DNA of 64,000 nt, taken from the NCBI GenBank assembly GCA_963662175.1, contig OY759216.1, positions 32,505,087-32,569,086 of the forward strand, given 5' to 3'. This DNA comes from Aradus depressus (taxonomy: Eukaryota > Arthropoda > Insecta > Hemiptera > Aradidae). Positions 9,551-19,343 of this stretch are shown piece by piece. How positions within the stretch are numbered: position 1 is the first letter of the stretch; the number at the start of each line of letters is the position of its first letter. The notes below the pieces were generated by a model. That model had not been told where the DNA came from. It was given only the letters and a program-made list of their open reading frames with translations, and made no database searches. Position numbers and translations under genes: made by a program.

Positions 9551-9712
9551 TGTCTATTTCACAAAATAAATATAATATGGGAGTACTTTCGGTATTGCTA
9601 CCATCGTCAGCCATTTGTATTGCTACCATTGTCACCCACATGGTATTTGTTAAGTCGTGGCTGAAGATGGTAGTAATACTACAATAATAATATATATTTT
9701 GTGAAATATTTA
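9551..9712. repeat. Inverted repeat carrying a hammerhead fold
   Basis: Arms of about 55 bp run from CTATTTCACAAAATAAAT inward and from TATATTTTGTGAAATA outward. The left arm on the minus strand holds an intact hammerhead core. The right arm on the plus strand holds a decayed version (CTGAAGATGG with a hairpin, then CAAT in place of GAAA). A third partial motif copy lies between them. Confidence 0.75.
9577..9614 (-). ncRNA. Minimal type I hammerhead ribozyme fold (H1)
   Basis: Minus strand: helix I AUGG pairs with CCAU. The core is CUGACGA, then one extra U. Helix II is GGUA with loop GCAA and UACC. Next come GAAA and a two-pair helix III (A-U, G-C), with predicted cleavage after CUC. Every conserved core position is present. 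Short-helix-III hammerheads of this kind are known from terminal repeats of Penelope-like elements. Confidence 0.7.
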
Positions 9713-9859
9713 TTATTGTGAATATTTTTTAAAAAACATACTTTTTCTTTTTTTTTTATTGCCTCACAATATCTCTGCAAAAAATGTCAAGTATCACTAA
9801 ACCTATATGTAATGATCCAAATATTAACACAATTATCATGAACATTTTTATTATTTTTT

Positions 9860-9955
9860 AGATGGGGGCCATGGTGCCCGTGAAGGCTAGAGCGTAGGGC
9901 TTTGGTCGCATGGTCTCCCATGGTTCGCGGGTTCGAATTCTGTTCAGGAGAGTTT
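9860..9955 (+). repeat. Possible tRNA-derived sequence
   Basis: A GGCTAGAGCGTAGG stretch resembles a pol III A box, and GGTTCGCGGGTTCGAATTCT contains a B box about 35 bp further on. The arms do not form a full cloverleaf by eye, so this looks like a second, low-copy tRNA-derived SINE head rather than a tRNA gene. Confidence 0.35.
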
Positions 9956-12334
9956 TATTTTGTAGATGAACTCCCTCCCAGGGCCATGGATGTTGTAAAT
10001 ATATAATATATAATTAATACATACACCATTTAACCGTAAAAACATTTGTGTCGCTAAAAACATATGTGAGCTGGTATTAAAAAAGCTTCGTATGAGAATC
10101 AGGGAGGGAATGAATGAAACATTACATATAAAGGACGTATCATTTATATAACAATAAAGTACAGAATTGAAAAGAAATAGCACAAGAAATGGACTTAAAT
10201 TAAATAAGATAATAAAGTAAGTAAATTAAAGCAACATATTTAATAGCAATTAAACTGTTCCAAACATAATACAATTTATTTATTTAGTCTTGTAAATGGG
10301 ATTTGATGGAAATAGGCTTGGAATAGATACATACATCATACGAGTCTCCATAAATAAAATATAAAAAAAAAATAAAAAAAAAAATAGGAAATCCTCCACC
10401 TATCTTCTTAACCAATCTCCAACTACCTGCAATAAAACATACAACTTTTTAATTATTAAAGAAAAATTTAAATGGCAAAAAAATTGAGATGAGTGAAGAG
10501 CGGTCTCAGTAGACCGGGCCGGGCCGGATGTTTACCAATCGAATGTAAATTTGACTTTACCAAAGAAATCTCCTATTGAAACCACAAAAAAGGTCACATC
10601 GGCAAAACTTCCAGGAAGGAGGGATCGGAACCTGGCAGCGACCCCCCCTTGGAAGAGAAGCCGATCGTCGGGCTCAGTGCCAATAAAACACAGCCAGCGC
10701 AGTGCTAACCTCTCCTCGATTTGAAAATGTGCATTCACAATTATTAATCATATGAATATATAACACTTCATTTCCCGAAGCTGATGAGCGGGCGTGCAGC
10801 AGATCGGCATGTTTGCAATGTTGGGCCCCTGCGACGTCGCGGTCCAATTCTTTTCAGTATCCGACGTTCTTTAGATCGTTGGTCACCCACATATGTGGAG
10901 TTGATCGATGTAAAAAGAAAATCTTGGATATTCTCGTTTCTATGTCTTCTTCGTAGCTGTGAATCGGGACTTGAACGTTCTGACCGCTCGTTCGGCAAGA
11001 CCGATGATCTGTACTCTCCTTGCATAAACTTTTGAAAAGATCAATGTTGGCAATCCAAAATATCTAAGAGAGTTAAAATAATCTTTCTTGTTGTGGTGTT
11101 CGAGAGGGAACGAGCTCTAACCATTTTAAAGTAGCGTCCACCACTATGAGCCCATACTTGTCCTCAAAGAGGCCTGTGACTATATAACAGAATTGTTCGC
11201 TATAAGAACATAAAATAGCTATTTAACTGATCACTTTTCGAAGTTAATTTTTACAAACAAAAATATTCCATCTAAAATTTCCAGTATGGATATTTGACAC
11301 ACGTATCTATAAATTGGGGTGGGGGGGAGAAGATGCGTTAAAATGAGTTTCGAGTTATGAATTGAACATTGAGTAGAACATCGTTTTAAAAGTTTTTCTT
11401 TTATTTTTCGAGTAGTTTTTTTAATGTCACAAATTTGACATTACATTTTCTTTTATTGAGGATATTTACATTCCGTAAAATAAAAACATTACTAAATTTG
11501 ATGTTTCTTAACTTTAAAATATCTAAATGATTAACAATGAAGATATAAATTGAAATTATAACAAATAAAGATACAATTTTTTTTATAATAATAAATTCGA
11601 ACCCATAAACAAAAAAGTTTGTTGCTCCTCTCACTATCTATAAATAAACTAGGTGTGCAATGCATTCTGCTGTTTGCAAAAACTGAGCTGAGTCAGTCTA
11701 AATTTATTAAATCATATTGTGTGTCGGTTAACATACAAGTAGTGCATTTGAAATGGGGCATATGAACCGGTTTGTGATAACTAGATGGAACCGTAGGGTT
11801 TTCAAATTTTTACATTTGAAATCGAAAAATTATATTTTGCGCGAGAATTTTGTCTCTCAATTGATTTCAATGAGTATTTTGTTTTTCGGTGATTATTCCT
11901 CCGTGGTATGTTCGATTTCAGATTTTTTTAGTAGTAAAGCATCGTCACCGTGTCCACTTCCATCGTGGCAAATTTCAATGTGATCCCTAAAGGGGTTTAG
12001 AAGGAATACGAGTACAACGAAATACATGAATCGCCTAAGAAAGAGCTTCGTAAACTCAGCTCAAAAAGTGTGTGACATTACAACCATCCTTCTAAAAAAA
12101 ACAGATCCAGTGATACTTAATAACATGCAAATGCAGTTAACCGTCTTCTCAGAAAAACATCGAACTAAAGGGGTTATTTAAGATGACCAGTCAGGAACGA
12201 AAATTCTATTTATCACCAATAAAATTATTATCTTCATCACCACCTTTCGAATATACACTGGCCATAGTTATTGTACTAATAATGTCCGAATACATGTATG
12301 CGATCTGTGTCCATATAATAGAAAGCTAATAATA
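9956..12334. other. Intergenic, mostly unrecognised
   Basis: Around 10615-10720 the minus strand has an A-box-like GGTTAGCACTGCGCTGG and a B-box-like GGTTCCGATCC, perhaps another tRNA-derived repeat. The 10768-11035 frames overlap on both strands and look accidental. Nothing else was recognised. Confidence 0.35.
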
Positions 12335-12547
12335 TAAATAAAAACGAAGAGCTTGTCTAACTTTTATATTCATTTATAATATCCACAAAAAAAATATACA
12401 CACACATTATTACATATATAAGTTTTCTAAAGTGAACTTTTAAACTTTGTGCTGATGATGGCGTGAGCTGAAACCGGTACACTTATGCATACATTTTTGT
12501 GGAACTAGACAATTTGTAAGTTGAACAAGTTCATTGTTTTTATTTAC
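12335..12547. repeat. Diverged inverted repeat carrying a hammerhead fold
   Basis: The left arm (AATAAAAACGAAGAGCTTGT...TCCACAAAAA) and right arm (TTTTTGTGGAACTAGACAA...TTTTTATTTACTG) are imperfect reverse complements. The right half carries hammerhead H2 near the centre. Confidence 0.6.
12449..12482 (+). ncRNA. Minimal type I hammerhead ribozyme fold (H2)
   Basis: Helix I GUG pairs with CAC. The core is CUGAUGA plus one extra U. Helix II is GGC with loop GUGA and GCU (last pair G-U). GAAA is followed by loop CCGG and a single A-U helix III pair, with predicted cleavage after GUA. The core is intact but helix II is weak. Confidence 0.6.
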
Positions 12548-13780
12548 TGTACCATTGCAAAGTAAAATGTTTTATATAGATTATTGCATACTTTTACCCC
12601 AAGAAATTCATTCAGGAACACAGCGACGACGATGATCAACCATTTATCCGATTTAAGACATTTTTACTTGATTTTCTGTTCATATTTATGAATATGATGA
12701 ATTACAGTATAAGAGGAGATAGACAAGTACGTTGACAAATCACTTAGGTTGGTGCAGTGGAAGAGATAACACTGCTTGTAGAGCGAACTGAACTGTGAAG
12801 ATTGGAGAGTCCTGTCTCATACCCGAATTACGGGGCAGAAATACATTTTCATACATAGTGTTACGAACTGATTAAAGGTTAATTAGGCAGCTCCCACCTT
12901 ATGTTTCGAGCACAATATAACTCCCTCCTCCTGTTAGAAATTTACCTAGAATTCGAATGAAGCTTATAAAAATGCAACAAAAGAAATTTCATGAAAATCC
13001 GATCAAATGTTAAAGATCTAACACTCATTTTATGTTTCGGGCCAACTATAATCCCACACTGTTTGTACAGTAAGCTGAACTGAAGATGTAGAGCACTGAC
13101 TCTCTGCGGACATCTCTGAATTAGCGGTACAGAAATACGTTTTCAGTCAGTTATTAGAGTACCTGATATTTTTATACAGGCTTGGGACCATCGCTTAACG
13201 TCCCTCCCGAATGACGGCGTGTTCTAGGAGAAATATTGTGACTAGAGTTTATACAACTAGAATACAACAAAACTACTGAAACCTGAGTTTATTTAGGCTA
13301 ATTTGTTTGATGGCCATCATAGTTTGACCTAGCTGGGAAGCGAGCCCCATTCAGCTGTATGACTACTTCATCAGAAGAACCAACTTGTTCGACCTTAGTC
13401 TAACTTGAGCAGTGTGTAGAAACATGGAATGCAGCACGTCAAGTCAATAAGAATCTCATTACTACCAATTATTTACTGAATGTTTATATTTCTTCATTTT
13501 CTCTTAATGGAGCCATCATTACTTCACTGTAGGATCACCGCCTACATCACAGGTGAACAAAATCTAAATTTTCAAACATCAGGTCATATTTCGGATCTTC
13601 TAAATGTCAAGAACAGTTTTTTTTTTTTCTCCTTTTTTTTCCAAGGACTTTACCATATTGAAGTCCAGTATTTTCCATGCTGAAAAAAAAATATATCGGA
13701 CAACTTCTCTAAATATTTTTTAAAAAAATGCAGAAAGGGTGATAAAGAAGTGGATCCAGAGGGTTTCGTAAATTTTATGA
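12548..13780. other. Upstream region of cuticle gene 1, repeats only
   Basis: A low-copy repeat with GAGAGTCCTGTCTCATACCC is near 12754-12850, with a related sequence at 13070-13145. A SINE-1 fragment is at 13175-13230 (GGGACCATCGCTTAACGTCC). On the minus strand at 13240-13400 is a CTGATGA-containing stretch ending in AAATAAACT that resembles the Penelope-type ends but lacks a good helix II. Confidence 0.4.
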
Positions 13781-13785
13781 GATCG

Positions 13786-13837
13786 AGAGAGAGAGGGGGA
13801 GGGGGTCCGGTCCTAGCGAAGTTAGGTTGGTATATAA
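13786..13837 (+). promoter_or_regulatory. Promoter of cuticle gene 1
   Basis: TATATAA at 13831-13837 lies about 69 bp before the ATG, placing the start site near 13861. A GAGAGAGAGAG run at about 13783-13795 is a potential GAGA-factor site. The initiator is not a clear TCAGT. Confidence 0.75.
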
Positions 13838-13899
13838 AGTGAGGGGACGATTGACCTGACACCAGATCATCATCCACAACTGGACAACTCACCACAGCA

Positions 13900-14582
13900 A
13901 TGGCTTACCTGGTGAGTAACCCAAATACTCAGTACACTCACTGAACTGCATTGTAGACTGTACACTGTGTACTGTTTGCAGCACTATAGGCTATAATATG
14001 TAAACTGGGTACTGTGTATACCTACTGCAAACTGAATTATTTTACCCACTCTTGCTTTGTATAACTGCTTCAACTCAAAGCTCTTCCCTTGTATATCTGA
14101 TCTCAACTTATGCTCCTTCTCTCTGTATTTATACTCTTCTTTTGTACAACTGACCTCACATTATTCTTCATCTTTGTATACCTGACCTTAATTTATGCTC
14201 CACCTCTGTACTTATGCTCCTCATTCTCTTGCTCTTCACTTATACTCCTGTTCTGTTTCAGAAACTTTTCGTCTTCGCCGCCGTGCTCGGCCTTGCTCTT
14301 GCCGCCCCTCAACTCCTCTCAGCCGCCGGTGCCGTTGACGAGTATGACCCCAACCCTCAGTACACCTACTCCTACAACGTTCAGGATGGTCTGACCGGAG
14401 ACGCCAAGACCCAGTCAGAGAGCCGCCATGGAGATGTTGTCGAGGGCAGCTACTCTCTGGTGGAGCCTGATGGTTCCCTCCGTACTGTCGACTACACCGC
14501 TGATCCCATCAACGGATTCAACGCTGCCGTCCACAAGACCGCCGCTGGAGCCGCCATTGCCCCCGCTGCTCGCATCATCTAA
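13900..14582 (+). CDS. Cuticle protein 1, RR-2 type, two exons (110 aa)
   Basis: Exon 1 is 13900-13911 (MAYL), followed by donor GTGAGT. Exon 2 starts at 14262 after a TGTTTCAG acceptor and runs to the stop at 14580-14582. The intron (350 bp, phase 0) splits the signal peptide, a layout common in insect cuticle genes. The product is a secreted cuticle protein. Residues 1-19 are a signal peptide (hydrophobic, ending ALAA before P20). Residues about 31-97 are the extended Rebers-Riddiford RR-2 domain: [51 protein letters not shown]. This domain binds chitin, and RR-2 proteins are typical of hard cuticle. The tail is short and Ala-rich. The coding DNA is GC-rich against its surroundings. A TATA box lies upstream and AATAAA downstream. 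No paralogue-specific name is warranted. Confidence 0.95.
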
Positions 14583-14646
14583 ACAAGACTAGTTCATTTT
14601 TTTTTTTTTCGCGTTACCTGATTCCTCAAAAATAAGTGATATGTAC

Positions 14647-14652
14647 AATAAA
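14647..14652 (+). terminator. Poly(A) signal of cuticle gene 1
   Basis: AATAAA 65 bases after the stop codon; a second AATAAA follows at about 14661. Confidence 0.75.
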
Positions 14653-14669
14653 AAATAAGTAATAAATAG

Positions 14670-15855
14670 TTTTTTAATTTAAATTTGTTTTGTTCATTCA
14701 TTACATTTAACATTAAGTTCAGCTGATTGAACTGGAAAGCTAAAAGTTCATTACGCTAAACATCCAAAAATAACACGAAACTGTAAAATTATAGTAATTC
14801 GCTAAGTATCCGAGTCATTGACTGCATTATTTGCAAATGCAGGAATCTACGACACTAAGGCAATAGAATCTATATTACTGCATATGAAACAGCGAGCTTC
14901 AACTTGTTGCAAACGCCATGTGCTCTCCATCCGACACGTGGATTCTTTTAATGAAATTATTAAATCAAAAGTTCAAGACGTGCAATTTAGTACACGTAGT
15001 TTTAAAAAAATTTCAATTAACAAACTTTTCAGTAAATAAAAGGGAGGGGGGGGGGGGGGGGGGGAATCAAGAGCTTAAGTGTTTTCATACTATTTAATAG
15101 GTATATATAACAACAAAAACCATAATTGCCTTTTTTTTGTGGATTTGAATGAAGACGTGGCTCATAACCAGGCAAATCACACTTAATATTTCAGTGTCAT
15201 GAATATACTGTCAAAAACAGCCTTGAAAAGGCATAAAAGATAGCGATTGTCCCGTGCAACACCCGATACTACAGCTGGTAAATAAATATTTTAATTATTT
15301 CTTCTTTGGGATGCTGCCCCAAAGAAATTCCTTAATGTCTTCAAAAATGAAAACGAGAATTTTGAAGGTTTCTCTCCTTTGGAGGGAAATCTTTGTCAAG
15401 AGCAGAAGTAATTTACTGGGGTCTCTTCAGAGCTGTTCCTTAGATTGGTATTTTCACCTCTTTGGAATAGAAATACCTTTAAGAACAGAACAATCTTCTG
15501 AATTTTCTTTTGACCAAATACAAGGGAAGAGGAAAAACAGTTTCAAGAAGCCAGATAACTTACTTTGTAGTATGAGAGGGTACATGGCACAAGAGGGAGA
15601 ATAAAAGCGAAGAGGGTTCAATGTATCTTTCTCCATGCAGTATTTTTGGTCATAATTGTCTGTGGAATTGTCACAAATCTTGATTAGATCTGGTAGGTAC
15701 CCATATTGTATTTATTTTCTTCAAATAATTTACCGTCTTATGTTCTTTATTTGAGTGCAGGAAGGACAAGAAAGATTACACAGAAAACACTGTTCCACCA
15801 CAGAGTGGCAGCAATTCTCGATTTTCTGATACTGGAATGTGACTAAAGTTATTAG
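14670..15855. other. Intergenic, no recognised gene
   Basis: A run of G is at 15045-15064. The longest frame (15254-15604, 116 codons) has no recognisable motif or composition and is not annotated as a gene. Confidence 0.4.
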
Positions 15856-15859
15856 GAAA

Positions 15860-16275
15860 TCACTCTTTTTTAGAGGTACTCCCATAGAGTAACAAAGTGC
15901 TTAGGGTAATAGGGAAAACACTGTTTTATAGAGATATCATCATAACCTCGCAGTAACAACTTTGGATGTTCTAATATTGAAAAGTGCCTAGGATAATACG
16001 GAAAACACTGTTTTATAGAGGTACTCACAATAACCTCGCAGTAACAACACTGCATGTTCTGATATTAAAAAGTGCCTAAGATAATAAGGAGGTACTCATC
16101 ATAACCTCGCAGTAACAACTTTGGATGTTCTAATATTGAAAAGTGCCTAGGGTAATACGGAAAACACTGTTTTATAGAGGTACTCACAATAACCTCGCAG
16201 TAACAACACTGCATGTTCTGATATTAAAAAGTGCCTAAGATAATATGGAAGTACTCACCATAGCCTAGCACTAAC
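15860..16275. repeat. Two-level tandem repeat, about 159-bp dimer
   Basis: ATAACCTCGCAGTAACAAC recurs at 15942, then in an alternating variant, then at 16101, and so on. One variant continues TTTGGATGTTCTAATATTG and includes AAAACACTGTTTTATAGAG. The other continues ACTGCATGTTCTGATATTA and lacks that segment. The alternation gives a dimer period of about 159 bp. Two dimers plus partial edges are present. Confidence 0.85.
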
Positions 16276-16292
16276 AATTCATGATTTAAATC

Positions 16293-16530
16293 TAGTCGAG
16301 GCTCTTAGGTTTATTATCTGGGAAGTGAAAAAACCTTCAGCACGCCGTGCTTCGGATCGCCGGTTAAGCTATTGTCCCGATGTCATGTACCTACTCGTTA
16401 AAATCTCTTACCCTAGGGTTAATAAAAATGTAGGTTAGCCAAATTTAATTCTCCAACAGTAGAGTCGGGTTCATGTCCACCAGAGCGACGATAGAGCGCG
16501 AAAGAGAAGTAGATGGTCACAATAAGTAAC
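16293..16530 (+). repeat. SINE-1 copy, 5'-truncated
   Basis: Plus orientation: GCTCTTAGGTTTATTATCTG, then CAGCACGCCGTGCTTCGGAT, then TCGGGTTCATGTCCACCAGA. The tRNA-like head is missing and the tail is diverged. Confidence 0.8.
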
Positions 16531-17268
16531 TAATATTAAAAAGTGTCTAAGGTAATATAGAAATATAGAAAACGTTCTCTAGATGTAAAGCCCAGCGTTA
16601 CAATCCTGGATTTACTAATTCTACTCATCTAGTTATGGTGAGGGAGAGTAGTAGTAACGGCTATAAGTGGTAAGCCGCAGAAATTAGTGGTTATCGTGGG
16701 CCCCTGTTTTGTAGGAAATTAACATTGTCCAAGTTTTTCAAAGGTGCGCAGATCCAAAGTTCATTGTTCCTTTTGTCCGACATATGTGTCCTAGTGATAT
16801 CTTGGAAAGTTAAGCAGCATCTGACACATACTTTCATTAAGACAATGCCCACTATAATTGAGCTATTTGATAGTTTTTAGCCCTACATTTGTACGAGTGT
16901 TGTGATGTGAGGATGATAACCAATACCTATGTGAAGCTATAACAGATGGAGAGAGAGAGCCCAGCCACGAGTGGACAGTTTCTCTGATCCGGGGCTTACA
17001 GAAGTGATTACACGGAGTTAGGGAACAAGGGGAGCTTTGCAGAACTTTACTGTCCTATCCTAACCAGTTGGCAGCCTCATAAAGGACAGTCCACTCCTTG
17101 CTTATCTTCAATAAAAATACCCTCTTTCTCTCTTCGTAAATAAAGAAATTTATGTAATAATCTTTCTGTATATATACATATATATATATATGTACTTCCA
17201 CACTACTAAATAGTGTACCAGACAAGCAACATAATAATAATATTTTTACCATTAAACCAAATATGTGA
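16531..17268. other. Intergenic, no recognised gene
   Basis: Nothing beyond a short (AT)n stretch at about 17169-17191. Confidence 0.4.
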
Positions 17269-17312
17269 CTAATAGAAATAAAAGACGTTGTCTTCCCACT
17301 GTTTTATTTTAT

Positions 17313-17354
17313 ACCAGAACCGGTTTTCGACGCAACAGCGTCATCATCAGTGGT
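17313..17354 (-). ncRNA. Hammerhead ribozyme fold (H3, left arm)
   Basis: Exact mirror copy of the fold at 17425-17466, transcribed outward on the minus strand. Confidence 0.7.
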
Positions 17355-17424
17355 TCATCCCACCCACACAGCACAGCGGTTGGAAGATAACTGGCCTAAC
17401 CGCTGTGCTGTGTGGGTGGGATGA

Positions 17425-17466
17425 ACCACTGATGATGACGCTGTTGCGTCGAAAACCGGTTCTGGT
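17425..17466 (+). ncRNA. Hammerhead ribozyme fold (H3, right arm)
   Basis: Helix I ACCA (17425-17428) pairs with UGGU (17463-17466). The core is CUGAUGA, then one extra U. Helix II is GACGC, loop UGUU, GCGUC. GAAA follows. Helix III is two A-U pairs closed by loop CCGG, and the predicted cleavage site is after C17462 (UUC). All conserved core bases are present. Confidence 0.75.
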
Positions 17467-17654
17467 ATAAAATAAAACAGTGGGAAGACAACGTCTTTTA
17501 TTTCTATTAGAAATCTCGTTCCACAACATCTTACTATCACATATGAAATATGTGACTATTTGGTGATTTGTGAATAGCCCAGTTTTTTTACAATTCATTC
17601 ATATTCAGTAAGAGATGTTTTCACCGTAGATCTTGTGGAAGCTCATTGTGAATA

Positions 17655-17860
17655 CTATTGAATAAAAAACTTAGAACGAGTCAAAAAATTCCACTTTATT
17701 TATATGAAAAACACAATATATTTCGCATTGTTAGAGCATTCTCAAGTGTACAAGTCTGTATCCTGTACACTTGAGAATGCTCTTAAGAGCGAAATATATT
17801 GTGTTTTTCATATAAGTAAAGTGGAATTTTTTGACTCGTTCTAAGTTTTTTATTCAGTAG
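17655..17860. repeat. Second near-perfect palindrome (about 95-bp arms) with hammerhead-like folds
   Basis: The left arm from AATAAAAAACTTAGAACGAG and the right arm ending CTCGTTCTAAGTTTTTTATT are near-exact complements around a loop of about 11 bases. They differ mainly at the helix II segment (left GCATTGTTAGAGC, right GCTCTTAAGAGC). It lies only 144 bp from the previous palindrome but is unrelated in sequence. Confidence 0.9.
17767..17804 (+). ncRNA. Hammerhead-like fold with swapped 3-8 core pair (H4)
   Basis: Helix I ACAC pairs with GUGU. The core is UUGAGAA instead of CUGANGA, then one extra U. Helix II is GCUC, loop UUAA, GAGC. GAAA follows. Helix III is A-U plus U-A around a two-base loop, with predicted cleavage after AUU. 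The two core changes (C3 to U, G8 to A) keep the 3-8 base pair as U-A. Confidence 0.55.
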
Positions 17861-17869
17861 CATATTCAG

Positions 17870-18850
17870 TCATTATTGTTATCATGTTTCACTTTATTAT
17901 TCATACTTGTTTTTCTAATTTTTCATTTTTTTATTTCTCTTTATTATTTTTTACTAGTTCACTATATTGTTTTACTGATCGCCTGTTTTTAACATTTATT
18001 ATTTACTTCTAGAGACCTCTTTTATTTTACTTTATATTTATTCTTTTCAACTGGTTAATACTTGTATACTTTTGTTTATTTTTTATGTTATTATTCTTAG
18101 GGGACGTATGTCTCAGAATAAAGATTATTTTTCATTTCATTTCATGTTAATAGGTTACGTCAAAAAATGTATACATTAAGATATTTTATGAATTATATAT
18201 AGTTAAGTATTGTGACTCTTTAACGACGAGATCATAGATACTACTAACAGAGCGCTCTTTAGTAACTCTGGTGGACAGGAAGGGTAGGGATTAATCTAAA
18301 TGATAAATGATTTTGAGAAGGGCTAAAAACTGTAAAAACTTGCTTGGTATAAGAAAGTCCTGTTATGGACACATCACATTTCTTTTTTCATTTACCTTGA
18401 ACTTTTTGTCGTCTATTTTAAGAAATGTTAAATTTATTTTCGAAATGTTTTATATTTTGAAATGTTTCTGTTTTTTATTTTATTTTTTGTTCAGTTCATG
18501 TAATATGATAATCATGTCCCCCACCCTCACCCTCTCCATGAAGTTGTATCATTCTCTTTCTTGAGTGCAATAAAAACACACACATATATATATAATAAAT
18601 ATTAAATATATATATTACAAAAAAATATTTCTCCATGAAATCCTTAATGCAGATAGAAATTTCTTTTTTTCTGCATTATATCTTTTTCGATGAAATATAA
18701 TGAATATTTACCAACGAAATCAAGGGTTGCTTACAATTTTGACCGATTTTTTCAATTTTATATATTTAGAGCAGATTTATCTGAATTTGATAATAACCAG
18801 TATGGTGTAGTTCCAAATTTGGAATACAAGTATACGAGACTGAATGGTGA
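17870..18850. other. Intergenic, AT-rich
   Basis: A MITE-1 end is at about 18340-18393 (GGTATAAGAAAGTCCTGTTA). Otherwise only T-rich and TA-rich simple sequence. Confidence 0.4.
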
Positions 18851-18854
18851 AATA

Positions 18855-19150
18855 TCTGACGTGATCATAACATTACTTTCTTATACCCATCCCTTTTTTA
18901 CAGATCACCCATTCCCGTCTTTTCTTTTCTCCTTCTCAAACTCAAACTGGTATATGAAAGTTCTGGTATCAGTTGATTTCTTTGTTCCATTGTATTTGCG
19001 ATGTAATTGTGACTGACCTTCTTACACTCAGAAGACTTTCTTATGTCAGTTTGAAATGAGAGAGAAATGATTTTGAATGGAAGGAAAGGAGTGATCGGTA
19101 AAAAAATGGTGAGTGTGAGAAAGTCATGTTATATGGTCACATCAAATACA
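18855..19150. mobile_element. MITE-1 copy
   Basis: Inverted ends ACGTGATCATAACATTACTTTC and GAAAGTCATGTTATATGGTC match the family. The interior has ACAGATCACCC, the TGATTTCTTTGTTCCATTGT segment and GAGAGAGAAATGA. Diverged copy. Confidence 0.7.
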
Positions 19151-19343
19151 TGTTCACTAAATGCGGAACTAATGATTCTAGTTTGGATAAGATGTCAATT
19201 TTCATGGAAAAAGTATGTCGAGTTACAACGTTCTGTTGACTTTAATTACAGATAGATTTACAGAAATAATACACAAATTAACATTTAAAAATATATTTCG
19301 ATAAATAAAAACAAAGGCTCAGTCCATGGGAAGTCCAGTCAAA

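Larger units (their letters stand above)
17269..17510. repeat. Perfect 113-bp-arm palindrome with a hammerhead fold in each arm
   Basis: Arms 17269-17381 and 17398-17510 are exact reverse complements around a 16-base spacer. Each arm, read outward from the centre, contains CCACTGATGATGACGC...GCGTCGAAAACCGG, then an A-rich stretch and CAGTGGGAAGACAACGTC. Perfect identity implies recent origin or strong gene conversion. Confidence 0.95.

Noticed and set aside
10768..11035. Opposite overlapping frames of 85 and 83 codons
   Set aside because: Both strands are open over the same bases, which is typical of chance, and neither product resembles a protein family.
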